This document shows, one piece after another, positions 1-8,509 of a stretch of DNA of 64,000 bases. Origin of the DNA: Paraburkholderia podalyriae (GTDB lineage Bacteria; Pseudomonadota; Gammaproteobacteria; Burkholderiales; Burkholderiaceae); the NCBI RefSeq assembly GCF_014397785.1, contig NZ_VZQQ01000018.1, positions 1-64,000 of the forward strand. Reading direction: 5' to 3'. The position numbers and the translations under genes are program-made. The notes below the pieces were generated by a model. It saw only the letters and a list, made by a program, of their open reading frames with translations, was not told the DNA's origin and ran no database searches. Each line of letters begins with the position of its first letter. The first letter of the stretch is position 1.

Positions 1-627
1 AACAATGACGCAGTGGCCAATGCGGCGACGCCGGGTACCGGTGTGGGCAGCACCGTGGCCGGGGCAAACGCCAGTGCAACAGCAGACAACGCGGTGGCAG
101 TGGGCTCAAATGCGGCGGCAACCGGCGTCAACTCGACGGCGATCGGCTCCGGCTCGCAGGCTGGCAATGCGAACTCGGTGGCGTTGGGTCAGGGTTCGGT
201 GACGGATCGCGATAACTCGGTATCGGTGGGTTCGGCGGGTAACGAACGCCAGATCACCAACGTCGCAGCGGGTACGGCGGACACGGACGCAGTCAACGTC
301 GGTCAGATGAACAGCTCGGTCGCACAAGGCGTTCAGCAGGCCAACAACTACACCGATCAGCGTATCAACGCGACCAACCAGGCGGTCAACAATCTGGCCA
401 GGAACGCCTACTCGGGAATCGCCGCAGCCACCGCGCTGACGATGATTCCGGAAGTCGATCAAGGCAAGAAAGTGTCGTTCGGTATCGGGGCAGCGACCTA
501 CAACGGTTATCAAGCTATCGCACTGGGCGGTACGGCTCGCATCAAGAACAACATCAAGGTGAAAGCGGGTGTCGGCATGTCTGCCGGTGGCACGACTGCC
601 GGGATCGGTGCCTCGTATCAGTGGTAA
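1..627 (+). CDS. Trimeric autotransporter adhesin (YadA/Hia family), C-terminal part
   Basis: Open from the first base of the window, so the N-terminus and most of the passenger are missing; 208 residues are seen. It begins in YadA-head type repeats (AVAVGSNA, STAIGSGS, SVALGQGS, NSVSVGS), then the neck motif around RQITNVAAGTADTDAVNVGQ, a short stalk (NNYTDQRINATNQAVNNLA) and a membrane anchor of about 75 residues that ends in the aromatic YQW typical of outer-membrane barrels. Family role: surface adhesin whose three C-termini form one 12-stranded barrel. The assignment is strong. The passenger size and ligand cannot be judged from here. Confidence 0.95.
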   Translation, partial: NNDAVANAATPGTGVGSTVAGANASATADNAVAVGSNAAATGVNSTAIGSGSQAGNANSVALGQGSVTDRDNSVSVGSAGNERQITNVAAGTADTDAVNVGQMNSSVAQGVQQANNYTDQRINATNQAVNNLARNAYSGIAAATALTMIPEVDQGKKVSFGIGAATYNGYQAIALGGTARIKNNIKVKAGVGMSAGGTTAGIGASYQW

Positions 628-634
628 GCAGTTG

Positions 635-664
635 GCGGGAAGGGACATGTGTGCCCTTTCCCGC
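635..664 (+). terminator. Imperfect hairpin after the autotransporter
   Basis: Eight bases after the stop codon a GC-rich arm (GCGGGAAGGG) faces CCCTTTCCCGC with one bulged base, followed by TTCTTC. It sits where a terminator is expected, but the T-tract is weak. Confidence 0.45.
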
Positions 665-670
665 TTCTTC

Positions 671-1086
671 ACGAGCCCAGGCTTCTCTCGTGGGCACAAA
701 GTGGTAATTGAAATGCCCTTCTACAACCTGCCGTGGCGACTTGCCGTGCCTCGGGATAGCGTTGCAGCGATCGGGCTCCAGCGGTCGAGTTGATTCGGAC
801 AGGGGAAGTGAGTTGCACGCGGCAACTCAATTGTTCTCAGCCTGGAGTTGCCGGATGCGCTGCTGATCCGCTCTCAGCGGTTTGCCCTCTCCGGGACCGC
901 CAGCATGCTCAGCGTCGTACCGAGCCGCGCAGCGCGGCACGGCTGCCTTAGCAAAGTCCAACGAGCCGAGGTCTTCTGCTGAATGTCAAGGCTGGCCTGG
1001 CAGTCAACGCGGTTCAGAAATATTTGACATCAAGACCGCCGCGACGCAAGGCAGGCATGCGTTCAGCGCAGGATCGCTTCCTGTGT
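671..1086. other. Gene-free stretch between autotransporter and response regulator
   Basis: No open frame here has protein-like composition. The only structure seen is a perfect 8-bp stem with a 5-base loop at 809-829 (TGAGTTGC / GCAACTCA), followed by ATTGTTCT. It could be a terminator or a regulatory hairpin. Confidence 0.4.
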
Positions 1087-1806
1087 TCATTCGGTGGAGG
1101 GAGGACTGTCCGATGTTTTCTGCGACGAAGTCACCATTCCATTTTCCAACGCATATCGAAACAGATCGATTTCTCGTTCGATACCGAGTTTTTCCATCGC
1201 CTTCGACTTCTGGGTACTGATGGTCTTCTTGCTGCGACTCAAGCGTTCGGCAATCTCGTTCACTGTCAGGCCAGACGCAAGGAGACGTACAACTTCGGAT
1301 TCGCGCTGGCTCAAGACGTCCGAGGAGCCCCTGCCACGCCGGTTCCAGTCGATCGACTGGACGATCTCGTTGATTGTCGGCGAATAGTACTTGCCGCCGT
1401 GATGCACGGCATGAACGGCGGGGATAAGGTGGGTGGCAGCATCGGACTTGCTCACGACGCACGTTACACCTTGCATCACGAGCGCACGTACTACCGCCGG
1501 ATTGTCCAGCATCGTTAGAACGACGATCTTGAGGTCAGGGTACCGGCGCTTGATCAGCGAAAACAGAGCAATTCCATCGCCGTATTCGCCTGCAGGCATC
1601 GCGTAATCGGATACGAGAACGTCGCATGGCTTGCTGTTGAGAAGCGCGATCAGTTCAGTCGAGTTTCTCGCTGTCCCGACCAGCTGGATCGTGCTCACCT
1701 CCGCAAACTCGTGTTCGATACCAATCAGCATCATGGGGTGGTCATCAGCGAGTATGACCCGAATCTCGGAAGCGGCCATATTGTCAACTTGATTGAAATA
1801 GGACAT
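1087..1806 (-). CDS. LuxR/NarL-family response regulator (RcsB-like)
   Basis: About 239 residues from the ATG at 1806; an upstream GTG at 1821 and an ATG at 1779 are alternatives. The N-terminal receiver has the acidic pair in VILADDHPM, the phosphoacceptor Asp in VLVSDYAMPAGEYGDG, a Thr in VVLTM and a Lys in VVSKSD. The C-terminal helix-turn-helix reads LSQRESEVVRLLASGLTVNEIAERLSRSKKTIS, the classical LuxR fold. The YAMP motif and overall layout resemble RcsB/BfmR regulators of surface structures. No partner kinase lies nearby. Its position beside an autotransporter suggests, but does not show, control of that adhesin. Confidence 0.85.
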   Translation of the reverse strand: MSYFNQVDNMAASEIRVILADDHPMMLIGIEHEFAEVSTIQLVGTARNSTELIALLNSKPCDVLVSDYAMPAGEYGDGIALFSLIKRRYPDLKIVVLTMLDNPAVVRALVMQGVTCVVSKSDAATHLIPAVHAVHHGGKYYSPTINEIVQSIDWNRRGRGSSDVLSQRESEVVRLLASGLTVNEIAERLSRSKKTISTQKSKAMEKLGIEREIDLFRYALENGMVTSSQKTSDSPPSTE

Positions 1807-2110
1807 CACTATGATAGTCACCTGAAGGTGCGAATGCTCAACGGGTATACCTTCACGTTATGCGATCCCTCGCTTATTGCAGCCAAATATGTAAGGCTTT
1901 TAACTCATTACGTCGCCGTATGGACTTTAAATTTTCCTGCAACACGCGCGACGCGACCGCTCCCACCTTTTTGTGTCGCCAGCTATCGCCCCATTCGTAG
2001 TAGTGCCTTCGCCCGTATCGTTAAATACCGATATATGATTCGTCCTGTAGCGATGCAATTGCGCGCACGCCGCCCGGCGTGCCGGTTGTCGAATCACCTG
2101 AACCCATCCC
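1807..2110. other. AT-richer divergent promoter region
   Basis: About 300 bases between a minus-strand response regulator and a plus-strand ArsR gene. It is much richer in A and T than its surroundings and has no coding signal, as expected for back-to-back promoters. Confidence 0.5.
2016..2033. promoter_or_regulatory. Possible ArsR operator (inverted repeat)
   Basis: TATCG and CGATA flank an 8-base AT-rich spacer about 80 bases before the ArsR-type gene. ArsR repressors usually bind AT-rich interrupted inverted repeats near their own promoter. The arms are only 5 bp, so this is a weak candidate. Confidence 0.25.
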
Positions 2111-2413
2111 ATGACCCCTGATTTCGACGCGATCCACAAAGCACTGGCCAACCCGGTTCGCCGGGAGATTCTCGGTTGGCTGCGCGAGCCGCACGCGCAT
2201 TTCGCCGATCAGGAACTGCCGCTCGATCACGGCGTGTGCGCGGGCAAGATCGACGCGCGCTGCGGCCTGTCGCAGTCCACCGTGTCGGCGCACCTGGCCG
2301 CGTTACAGCGCGCGGGGCTCGTCACGTCGAAACGGGTCGGTCAATGGGTGTTTTTCAAACGCAACGAGCCCGTCATTCAGGCGTTCCTCGAATACATGAA
2401 CACGAAGCTCTGA
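2111..2413 (+). CDS. ArsR/SmtB-family transcriptional regulator
   Basis: 100 residues, a single winged helix-turn-helix domain: FDAIHKALANPVRREILGWL, then CGLSQSTVSAHLAALQRAGLV and the wing VTSKRVGQWVFFKRNE. No ELCVCDL-type Cys metal site is present, although one Cys lies in the CAGKIDARCG segment just before the recognition helix, so the sensed signal may be redox or a small electrophile rather than a metal. It is followed after 85 bases by an ene-reductase on the same strand, an arrangement common for reductase genes induced by electrophiles. Family call is firm; the effector is unknown. Confidence 0.9.
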   Translation: MTPDFDAIHKALANPVRREILGWLREPHAHFADQELPLDHGVCAGKIDARCGLSQSTVSAHLAALQRAGLVTSKRVGQWVFFKRNEPVIQAFLEYMNTKL

Positions 2414-2498
2414 GCGCCGCATTCGCATCGCCGCGTTTCCTTTTTCACGCAGTTTTTTTTGAGGCTCGGGTCCTGCCCGCCGCCAAAGGTGAACTCTC

Positions 2499-3557
2499 AT
2501 GCCCACTCTTTTCGATCCGCTGCAAATTGGCGATATCACGCTACCCAACCGCATCATCATGGCGCCGCTCACGCGCCAGCGCGCCGAGGAAATCCGCGTG
2601 CCGAACACGCTGATGGCACGCTATTACGCCGAGCGCGCGAGCGCCGGCCTGATCCTCAGCGAAGCGACGTCGGTCACGCCGCAAGGCGTCGGCTACGCGG
2701 AAACACCGGGCATCTGGTCGCAGGAGCAGGTCGAGGGCTGGAAGCTCGTCACGCAAGCCGTGCACGACGCGGGTGGCAAGATCTTCCTGCAGCTGTGGCA
2801 CGTCGGCCGCATTTCGGACCCGGTGTTCCTGAACGGCGAGCTGCCGGTCGCGCCAAGCGCGATCGCGGCGGGCGGTCATGTGAGCCTCGTGCGTCCTGAG
2901 CGTCCGTTCGTGACGCCGCGCGCGCTCGAGCCCGATGAAATCGCCAGTGTGGTCGAAGCGTTCCGCAAGGGCGCGGAAAACGCGAAGGCCGCGGGCTTCG
3001 ACGGCGTCGAAGTGCACGGCGCGAACGGCTATCTGCTCGACCAGTTCCTGCAGGACAGCACCAACAGGCGTACCGATGCTTACGGCGGCCCGATCGAAAA
3101 CCGCGCGCGTCTGCTGCTCGAAGTCACCGACGCGTGCATCAGCGTGTGGGGCGCGAACCGCGTCGGCGTGCATCTCGCGCCTCGCCGCGACGCGCACACG
3201 ATGGGCGACTCCGACCCGGCCGCAACGTTCGGTTATGTCGCGCGCGAACTCGGCAAGCGCAAGATCGCATTTATCGCGGCACGTGAAGCGCTCGGCGACG
3301 ACCGCCTCGGCCCGCAGTTGAAGCAAGCGTTCGGCGGCCCGTACATCGCGAACGAGAAATTCACGAAGGAAACCGCGCAACATGTGCTCGACGCCGGCGA
3401 AGCGGATGCGGTGGCCTGGGGCCAGCTGTACATCGCGAATCCGGATCTGGTGCGCCGCTTCGCTGAAGATGCGCCGCTAAACAAGCCGGTTCCGGCGACG
3501 TACTATGCGCGCGGCGAACTCGGCTACACCGATTACCCGGCGCTGGAAACGGTGTAA
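2499..3557 (+). CDS. Old Yellow Enzyme family alkene reductase (NemA-like)
   Basis: 352 residues, close to the usual size of this family. FMN-dependent TIM-barrel oxidoreductase that uses NAD(P)H to reduce activated C=C bonds of enones, maleimides and some nitro compounds. Seen: the N-terminal LFDPLQIGDITLPNRIIMAPLTR, the flavin-site LQLWHVGR, the substrate-site stretch starting EVHGANGYLLDQFL and continuing DSTNRRTDAYGG, and the C-terminal DAVAWGQLYIANPDLVRR phosphate-binding region. Probably co-transcribed with, and controlled by, the ArsR-type regulator upstream; a very strong terminator follows. Confidence 0.95.
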   Translation: MPTLFDPLQIGDITLPNRIIMAPLTRQRAEEIRVPNTLMARYYAERASAGLILSEATSVTPQGVGYAETPGIWSQEQVEGWKLVTQAVHDAGGKIFLQLWHVGRISDPVFLNGELPVAPSAIAAGGHVSLVRPERPFVTPRALEPDEIASVVEAFRKGAENAKAAGFDGVEVHGANGYLLDQFLQDSTNRRTDAYGGPIENRARLLLEVTDACISVWGANRVGVHLAPRRDAHTMGDSDPAATFGYVARELGKRKIAFIAAREALGDDRLGPQLKQAFGGPYIANEKFTKETAQHVLDAGEADAVAWGQLYIANPDLVRRFAEDAPLNKPVPATYYARGELGYTDYPALETV

Positions 3558-3606
3558 TCGGCAGTGACAGCGGACTCATGTCCGCTGTATGGAATTGCAA
3601 CGCAGA

Positions 3607-3648
3607 GCGGCGGGCGTGACTGAATTTGAGTCACGCCCGCCGCTTTTT
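3607..3648. terminator. Perfect 15-bp bidirectional terminator
   Basis: Two perfectly complementary 15-base arms (3607-3621 and 3629-3643) surround a 7-base loop and are followed by TTTTT. It lies between the converging ene-reductase and acetyltransferase genes and can end both transcripts. Confidence 0.95.
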
Positions 3649-3653
3649 GTGCG

Positions 3654-4181
3654 CTAGACAAGATCGCGTCGCATGAACACCCGTTTCGATTCATCGTGCC
3701 CGCGCGCGATATGCGCGTCGCGCCGCGCGAGCAACGCCGCGTCGAGTTCCGACATGTCGAGGTCGCGAAATCCGAGCCGCCGATAGTACGGCGCGTTCCA
3801 CGGCACGTCGCGATACGTCGACAGCACGAGTTGCGTCAGTTGCCGCATGCGCGCGATTCGCGCGACCTCGTCGATCAATGCCGCGCCGATGCGTCTGCCC
3901 GCGTGCGAGGTCAGCACGTCGATCTCCTGAACGTAAATGCGCGCAGGCTGCGGCTCGAACATCACGAAGCCTGCGCAGGCCGCGTGTTCGTCGAGCGCAA
4001 TGATGATCTCGCGCGCCTGGATCTTGCGCTCGACGATCTCGCGTGCCATAGGCGGCGCATCGGCAATGCCGGTCATGCCGACGCTGACGAAACGCAGACC
4101 CGCTTCGAATTCGATCGCGCGAATCGTTTCGGCATCGTGCGGCGCGGCAAAACGGAAGGTGATCGCGCAGTCGTGCAGCAT
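3654..4181 (-). CDS. GNAT-family N-acetyltransferase
   Basis: 175 residues from the ATG at 4181 (MLHDCAITFRFAAPHDAETI); an upstream ATG at 4238 would add 19 residues of atypical Arg/Cys-rich sequence, so it was not used. The acetyl-CoA binding motif A is seen as IYVQEIDVLTSHAGRRIGAALIDEVARIA, followed by the motif-B-like LVLSTYRDVPWNAPYYRRLGF. Transfers an acetyl group from acetyl-CoA to an unidentified amine. Stand-alone gene on the minus strand. Confidence 0.85.
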   Translation of the reverse strand: MLHDCAITFRFAAPHDAETIRAIEFEAGLRFVSVGMTGIADAPPMAREIVERKIQAREIIIALDEHAACAGFVMFEPQPARIYVQEIDVLTSHAGRRIGAALIDEVARIARMRQLTQLVLSTYRDVPWNAPYYRRLGFRDLDMSELDAALLARRDAHIARGHDESKRVFMRRDLV

Positions 4182-4332
4182 GGCGTTGCATCTGATGAGG
4201 ACCGTCCGAGTTTGACATCGGCGCCGCGACCTCGACAAGCGGCAAACGACATAAACTCGCGCAAGCGTCCTCCCCGCACGCTCACGGGACTACACTCATC
4301 ACATCCGAACGCCACCCGAGCCCCACACCGAC

Positions 4333-4980
4333 ATGAATTTAATGAATGTGCTGCAGATCGCGCTGCACCTCGACCAGCATCTGAGCGCGCTGATCGTGCA
4401 ATTCGGCACGGCAATCTACGCACTGCTGTTCGTCGTCGTGTTCGTCGAATACGGCTTTCTGCCGCTGTTCTTCCTGCCCGGCGATCCGCTGATTTTCATC
4501 TGCGGCGCGCTCGCGGCCACCGGCGCATTGAACGTGTGGATCATCGCGCCCGTGCTGTTCGTCGCGACGGTGGCCGGCAGCATCGTCGGGTATGCGATCG
4601 GCCACGTGGTCGGCGACAAGGTCTACACCCGCAACTACTACTGGCTCAATCGCGATGCGCTGCGCCGCGCGCACGTCTTCAGCGAGACGCGCGGCCGCCT
4701 GACCTTCCTGTTGTCGCCGTACATCGCCGTGGTGCGCACGTTCGCGCCGTTCGCCGCGGGCGTGTCGCGCATGACGTTCTCGCGCTTCGTCGCGTTCGTC
4801 ACCGCGGGTGCGGCGCTGTGGGTCGTCTCGCTGATCGCGGCCGGCTATCTGTTCGGCAACGTGCCGGTGGTGCGCGAGCATCTGAGTTCGCTCGTACTGC
4901 TGGGCCTCGCACTAGGCGGCGCGATGCTGGTCGGCGGCGCGGTATGGCGCTTTTTCACCCGGCGGATGCGGGCGCGTTGA
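4333..4980 (+). CDS. DedA-family inner-membrane protein
   Basis: 215 residues with several hydrophobic segments. Diagnostic features are YGFLPLFFLPGDPLIF near the N-terminus, GYAIGHVVGDKVYTRNYYW in the middle, and the F..R-containing loop LSPYIAVVRTFAPFAAGVSRM. DedA proteins are linked to lipid scrambling or recycling of the undecaprenyl carrier and to envelope homeostasis. The gene stands alone and nothing nearby hints at a specific client. Confidence 0.92.
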   Translation: MNLMNVLQIALHLDQHLSALIVQFGTAIYALLFVVVFVEYGFLPLFFLPGDPLIFICGALAATGALNVWIIAPVLFVATVAGSIVGYAIGHVVGDKVYTRNYYWLNRDALRRAHVFSETRGRLTFLLSPYIAVVRTFAPFAAGVSRMTFSRFVAFVTAGAALWVVSLIAAGYLFGNVPVVREHLSSLVLLGLALGGAMLVGGAVWRFFTRRMRAR

Positions 4981-5050
4981 GGCCACCGCGTCGGTGCCCG
5001 GACGTACGGCCCCCCGACGCTTTAAAACTTGACCCGGGCGAGATATAAAG

Positions 5051-5599
5051 GCGATCGGCTCCGTCACCGGCGCCTTGCTCGCCGCGCGCCGCGCGCGTCC
5101 CACGATGGGGCTGCTGCTCGGCGCCGGCGCGATGTTCGGCATCGGCTGCACGGCGGCCGCGCTGATGCCGAACTACGTGCTGTTCGGGATCGTGCTGGTC
5201 GCGATCGGCGTGTCGACGCAGACCTTCACCACCTCGACCAATAGCCTCGTGCAACTGACGACCGAGCCCGCGATGCGCGGCCGCGTAATCGCGATTCTGC
5301 TCGCGATCGCGCTCGGCGGCACACCGCTCGGCGCGCCGGTAGTCGGCTGGGTCGCCGACCGTTTCGGCCCGCGCTGGGCGCTCGGCGTCGGCGCGGCATC
5401 GGGCTTCGGCGCGGCGCTCGTCGGTCTTGTCTATCTGATGCGATACCGGCAACTGCGCTTCTATCGCGAAGGCTGGCGCCTGCGCTACAGCATCGAAGAC
5501 CCGCGTCCCGTTACGGCCACGGTCATTCCCGACTCCGTCACGACGGTTCAGCGCAGCGAGCCGGACGAGGCGGAAGAGGATACGGCTTCGAGCGTGTGA
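5051..5599 (+). pseudogene. MFS transporter remnant (C-terminal part only)
   Basis: The readable protein starts at AIGSVTGALLAARRARP, immediately after an in-frame TGA at 5030-5032 and about 70 bases after the DedA stop codon. What follows is the C-terminal third of a major facilitator: a loop Arg-rich segment, helices around MGLLLGAGAMFGIGCTAAAL and YVLFGIVLVAIGVSTQTF, the EPAMRGRVIAI loop, and a charged tail. A full transporter has about 400 residues; the N-terminal two thirds are absent, so it cannot be a working transporter. A TTG at 5075 could start a 174-residue product. Likely a deletion remnant. Confidence 0.8.
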
Positions 5600-5835
5600 G
5601 CGCCGCGGCACGGCAACCAGCGCATACCGCCCACACGTCAACCCCTTGCTGGGAAACCCGATGCGGATCATTTGGGCAATGGCCGCCGGTTTGCAGCCCG
5701 ATTGAATCCAATGCCCGGGACACCGTGGCCGTGGCTCACCCATTCAGGAAAATCCTGGCTTGCGCGACGCCCGTTTAAAGACGCCAATGATCCAGCCATA
5801 GACGCTGACAAAAACATTTCCCATCAGGAGACGTC

Positions 5836-7239
5836 ATGCAAACGAACGCATCGGCAAGTAGCGGGCATCGCTCACAGACGCGCAAGGCAACCGCCAGCGG
5901 CTGGATCGGCTCCGCACTCGAGTACTACGATTTCTTCATCTACGCGCAGGCCGCCGCGCTGATCTTTCCCCAGCTGTTCTTTCCTTCCGGCAACCCCAGG
6001 ATCGCGATCGTCGCATCGCTTGCCACCTACGGCGTCGGCTACGTCGCGCGGCCGATCGGTGCACTCGTACTCGGTCACTGGGGCGATACGCACGGGCGCA
6101 AGAACGTCCTCCTCGTCTGCATGTTCCTGATGGGTGTGTCGACGATGGCAGTCGGTCTGCTGCCGACCTATCAGCAGATCGGCTTTCTCGCGCCGGTGCT
6201 GCTCGTCGTGCTGCGGCTGATCCAGGGCTTCGCGGTCGCCGGGGAAATCTCGGGCGCCAGCTCGATGATCCTCGAACACGCGCCCTTCGGGCGACGCGGC
6301 TATTACGCGAGCTTTACGCTGCAAGGCGTGCAGGCCGGTCAGATTCTCGCCGCCGCAATATTCCTGCCGCTCGCCTATTTCATGGACGACAACTCGTTCA
6401 ACTCGTGGGGCTGGCGCATTCCGTTCCTGCTCAGTTCGGTCGTGCTGATCGCCGGCTACATCATCCGCCGCGAAGTCGAGGAAACGCCCGCGTTCGCCAA
6501 GGAAGACGCGAGCGGCGCCGTGCCGCGCTCGCCGATCATCGAAGCGTTCAAGTACAACTGGGACGACATGCTGCGCGTCGTGCTGTGCTCGCTGATGAAC
6601 GTGATCCCGGTCGTCGCGACGATTTTCGGCGCGGCCTACGCGGTGCAGCCGTCATACGGCATCGGCTTTTCGAAGAGCCTGTATCTGTGGATCCCGGTGA
6701 TCGGCAACATCGTCGCGGTGCTCGTGATTCCGTACGTGGGCAATCTGTCCGACCGGATCGGGCGGCGTCTGCCGATCATCGCCGGCTCGCTCGGTGCGGG
6801 GCTGCTTTCTTTCGCGTATCTGTACGCGATCAGCATCCGCAACGTGCCGCTCGCGATGGTGATGTCGATCCTGATGTGGGGCGTCATCTATCAAGGCTAC
6901 AACGCGATCTTCCCGAGCTTCTACCCGGAACTGTTCCCAACGCGTTCGCGCGTGTCCGCGATGGCAATCGGCCAGAACATCGGCACGACGATCACCGCGC
7001 TGCTGCCTGCCCTGTTCGCCTACGTCGCGCCGCCGGGATCGCACAACGTGCCGTTGACGATCGGCGCGATCACGTTCGCGATCACGATCGTCTGCGCGAT
7101 CGCCGCATGGAGCGCGCGTGAGAACTTCCGTGTGCGGCTCAGCGACCTCGGCGAAAAGAACGTCGTGCCGATCGACAAGCTCAGCTACGACGCAATGCGC
7201 GCGCAGAGCATGGCCGAAGCGAAAAAGGCAGCTGCCTGA
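5836..7239 (+). CDS. MFS transporter, metabolite:H+ symporter (MHS) type
   Basis: 467 residues with 12 predicted membrane helices. The N-terminal GWIGSALEYYDFFIYAQAAALIFPQLFF and the loop 2-3 signature GHWGDTHGRKNVL are typical of the ShiA/ProP/KgtP branch, which imports organic acids, shikimate, betaines or proline with protons. GGAGACGTC stands before the ATG. The C-terminal half has the matching GNLSDRIGRRLPII loop. The substrate cannot be read from sequence, and flanking genes are unrelated. Confidence 0.92.
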   Translation: MQTNASASSGHRSQTRKATASGWIGSALEYYDFFIYAQAAALIFPQLFFPSGNPRIAIVASLATYGVGYVARPIGALVLGHWGDTHGRKNVLLVCMFLMGVSTMAVGLLPTYQQIGFLAPVLLVVLRLIQGFAVAGEISGASSMILEHAPFGRRGYYASFTLQGVQAGQILAAAIFLPLAYFMDDNSFNSWGWRIPFLLSSVVLIAGYIIRREVEETPAFAKEDASGAVPRSPIIEAFKYNWDDMLRVVLCSLMNVIPVVATIFGAAYAVQPSYGIGFSKSLYLWIPVIGNIVAVLVIPYVGNLSDRIGRRLPIIAGSLGAGLLSFAYLYAISIRNVPLAMVMSILMWGVIYQGYNAIFPSFYPELFPTRSRVSAMAIGQNIGTTITALLPALFAYVAPPGSHNVPLTIGAITFAITIVCAIAAWSARENFRVRLSDLGEKNVVPIDKLSYDAMRAQSMAEAKKAAA

Positions 7240-7310
7240 GCCCGCTGCGCGCGTACAGCCCGATCATGGTGTGCGCGGCAACCTGATCGCGCGGCGGTGT
7301 CGGCGCACGG

Positions 7311-8390
7311 CTAGCGCCACGTTTCGGTCAGCTCGTTCGCCAGCACCATCTTCTGGCGGACCACCTCGGTGAAGGCCGCGTCGATGCCCGCCTGCGCCTT
7401 CAGAAATTTCAGCGCGGCGGAGTGCACGGCGCGCAGCGCTCCGCCGTCGATGCCCGTCATGCGCGCCGCGCTGCGTCGCGTTTCAACGACCAGATCGCGC
7501 GCACTCGTGAAGTCGGGCGACAAGTCGCATTGCGCGTCGAACGCGGCGCGCAAACCGGTGGCGTAATCGCGCGACTCGCCGAGCCGGTCCATATCGATCA
7601 GCAGATCCACGCCCTCGCCCATGCGCAGCGCGCAGAGGATCCACAAAACGATGAACGCGCGATACGCGTTATCGCTGTCCACCGTGCGCGCGAATTGCTC
7701 GCACGCGACTGCATACGCGTCATCCGCCATCGACGGCAGCGGCGGCAAACGCACGCCGCACACGCCGATCGCTTCGCGCACCAACGGGTCCATCTGATTC
7801 AGACCGAGCACGCGAAACGGCGCGGCGACAAAAAACGCATTGCTCCATTGCTGCCGCAGCAGCCAACCCGACGCGAACTGCGACGCGGGATTGCGCAGCA
7901 CGCCCACGTGCAACGCCTGCCCGAACGCGCGCTTCAGCCACGGCAGACGGCCGCCCGTGCGGCAAAACTTGAAGACCGGAACGCGGCCTTGCTCGATCGT
8001 GGGTTCGCTCAACGCGCGCAGATACGCCTGCAATGAGGAGAATGTCGCATCGGGCTCGCGCGTAAAGCGATCGATGCTGAAGCGCCTGTCGTAACCCGCC
8101 ACGCCGCGCGCCTCTTCACGCAGAAACGGCCGGTATTCGTCGAAGTACGGCGCGGCGAGCGGCGGGTGTCCCGAGGTCAAGCTTGGACGCGAGGCGGGCA
8201 CATCGGCGGGTTTGAGATCCGCGAGCACGTTGCTAAGCGGTTCGTAGAAACCGGCCGCGCGCTCGAGTTCGCGCAGCCGCGACCACACCCACGTGCCCGC
8301 GCTGCGCCAGCCCGTGTGCAGAAACACCGCCTGTTTCAGCGGACTGTTGGGCGCGGAGTCGCTCGCGGACGAGTCATGGGGCAACGGCAT
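7311..8390 (-). CDS. Sulfotransferase-like protein
   Basis: 359 residues. Near the N-terminus FLHTGWRSAGTWVWSRLREL looks like the 5'-phosphosulfate loop of PAPS-dependent sulfotransferases (usually GxxRSGTT/STW), and LHVGVLRNPASQFASGW resembles the 3'-phosphate motif (RNP...S). The rest is helical without other motifs and there is no signal peptide. The acceptor is unknown; no glycan, Nod-factor or sulfate-activation genes are adjacent. Call rests on two motifs, so it is tentative. It stands alone between an MFS gene and a divergent LysR gene. Confidence 0.6.
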   Translation of the reverse strand: MPLPHDSSASDSAPNSPLKQAVFLHTGWRSAGTWVWSRLRELERAAGFYEPLSNVLADLKPADVPASRPSLTSGHPPLAAPYFDEYRPFLREEARGVAGYDRRFSIDRFTREPDATFSSLQAYLRALSEPTIEQGRVPVFKFCRTGGRLPWLKRAFGQALHVGVLRNPASQFASGWLLRQQWSNAFFVAAPFRVLGLNQMDPLVREAIGVCGVRLPPLPSMADDAYAVACEQFARTVDSDNAYRAFIVLWILCALRMGEGVDLLIDMDRLGESRDYATGLRAAFDAQCDLSPDFTSARDLVVETRRSAARMTGIDGGALRAVHSAALKFLKAQAGIDAAFTEVVRQKMVLANELTETWR

Positions 8391-8509
8391 GGGACTTCTC
8401 TTCCAAGGTTCGAATCAATAGACCGGAAGCGCCACTCTACCCTGTGATCGATCCGGACGCATTATGCTGCGAGATTCCACGCTCCCCGTGTTGCACCCAC
8501 CTTGCACTC

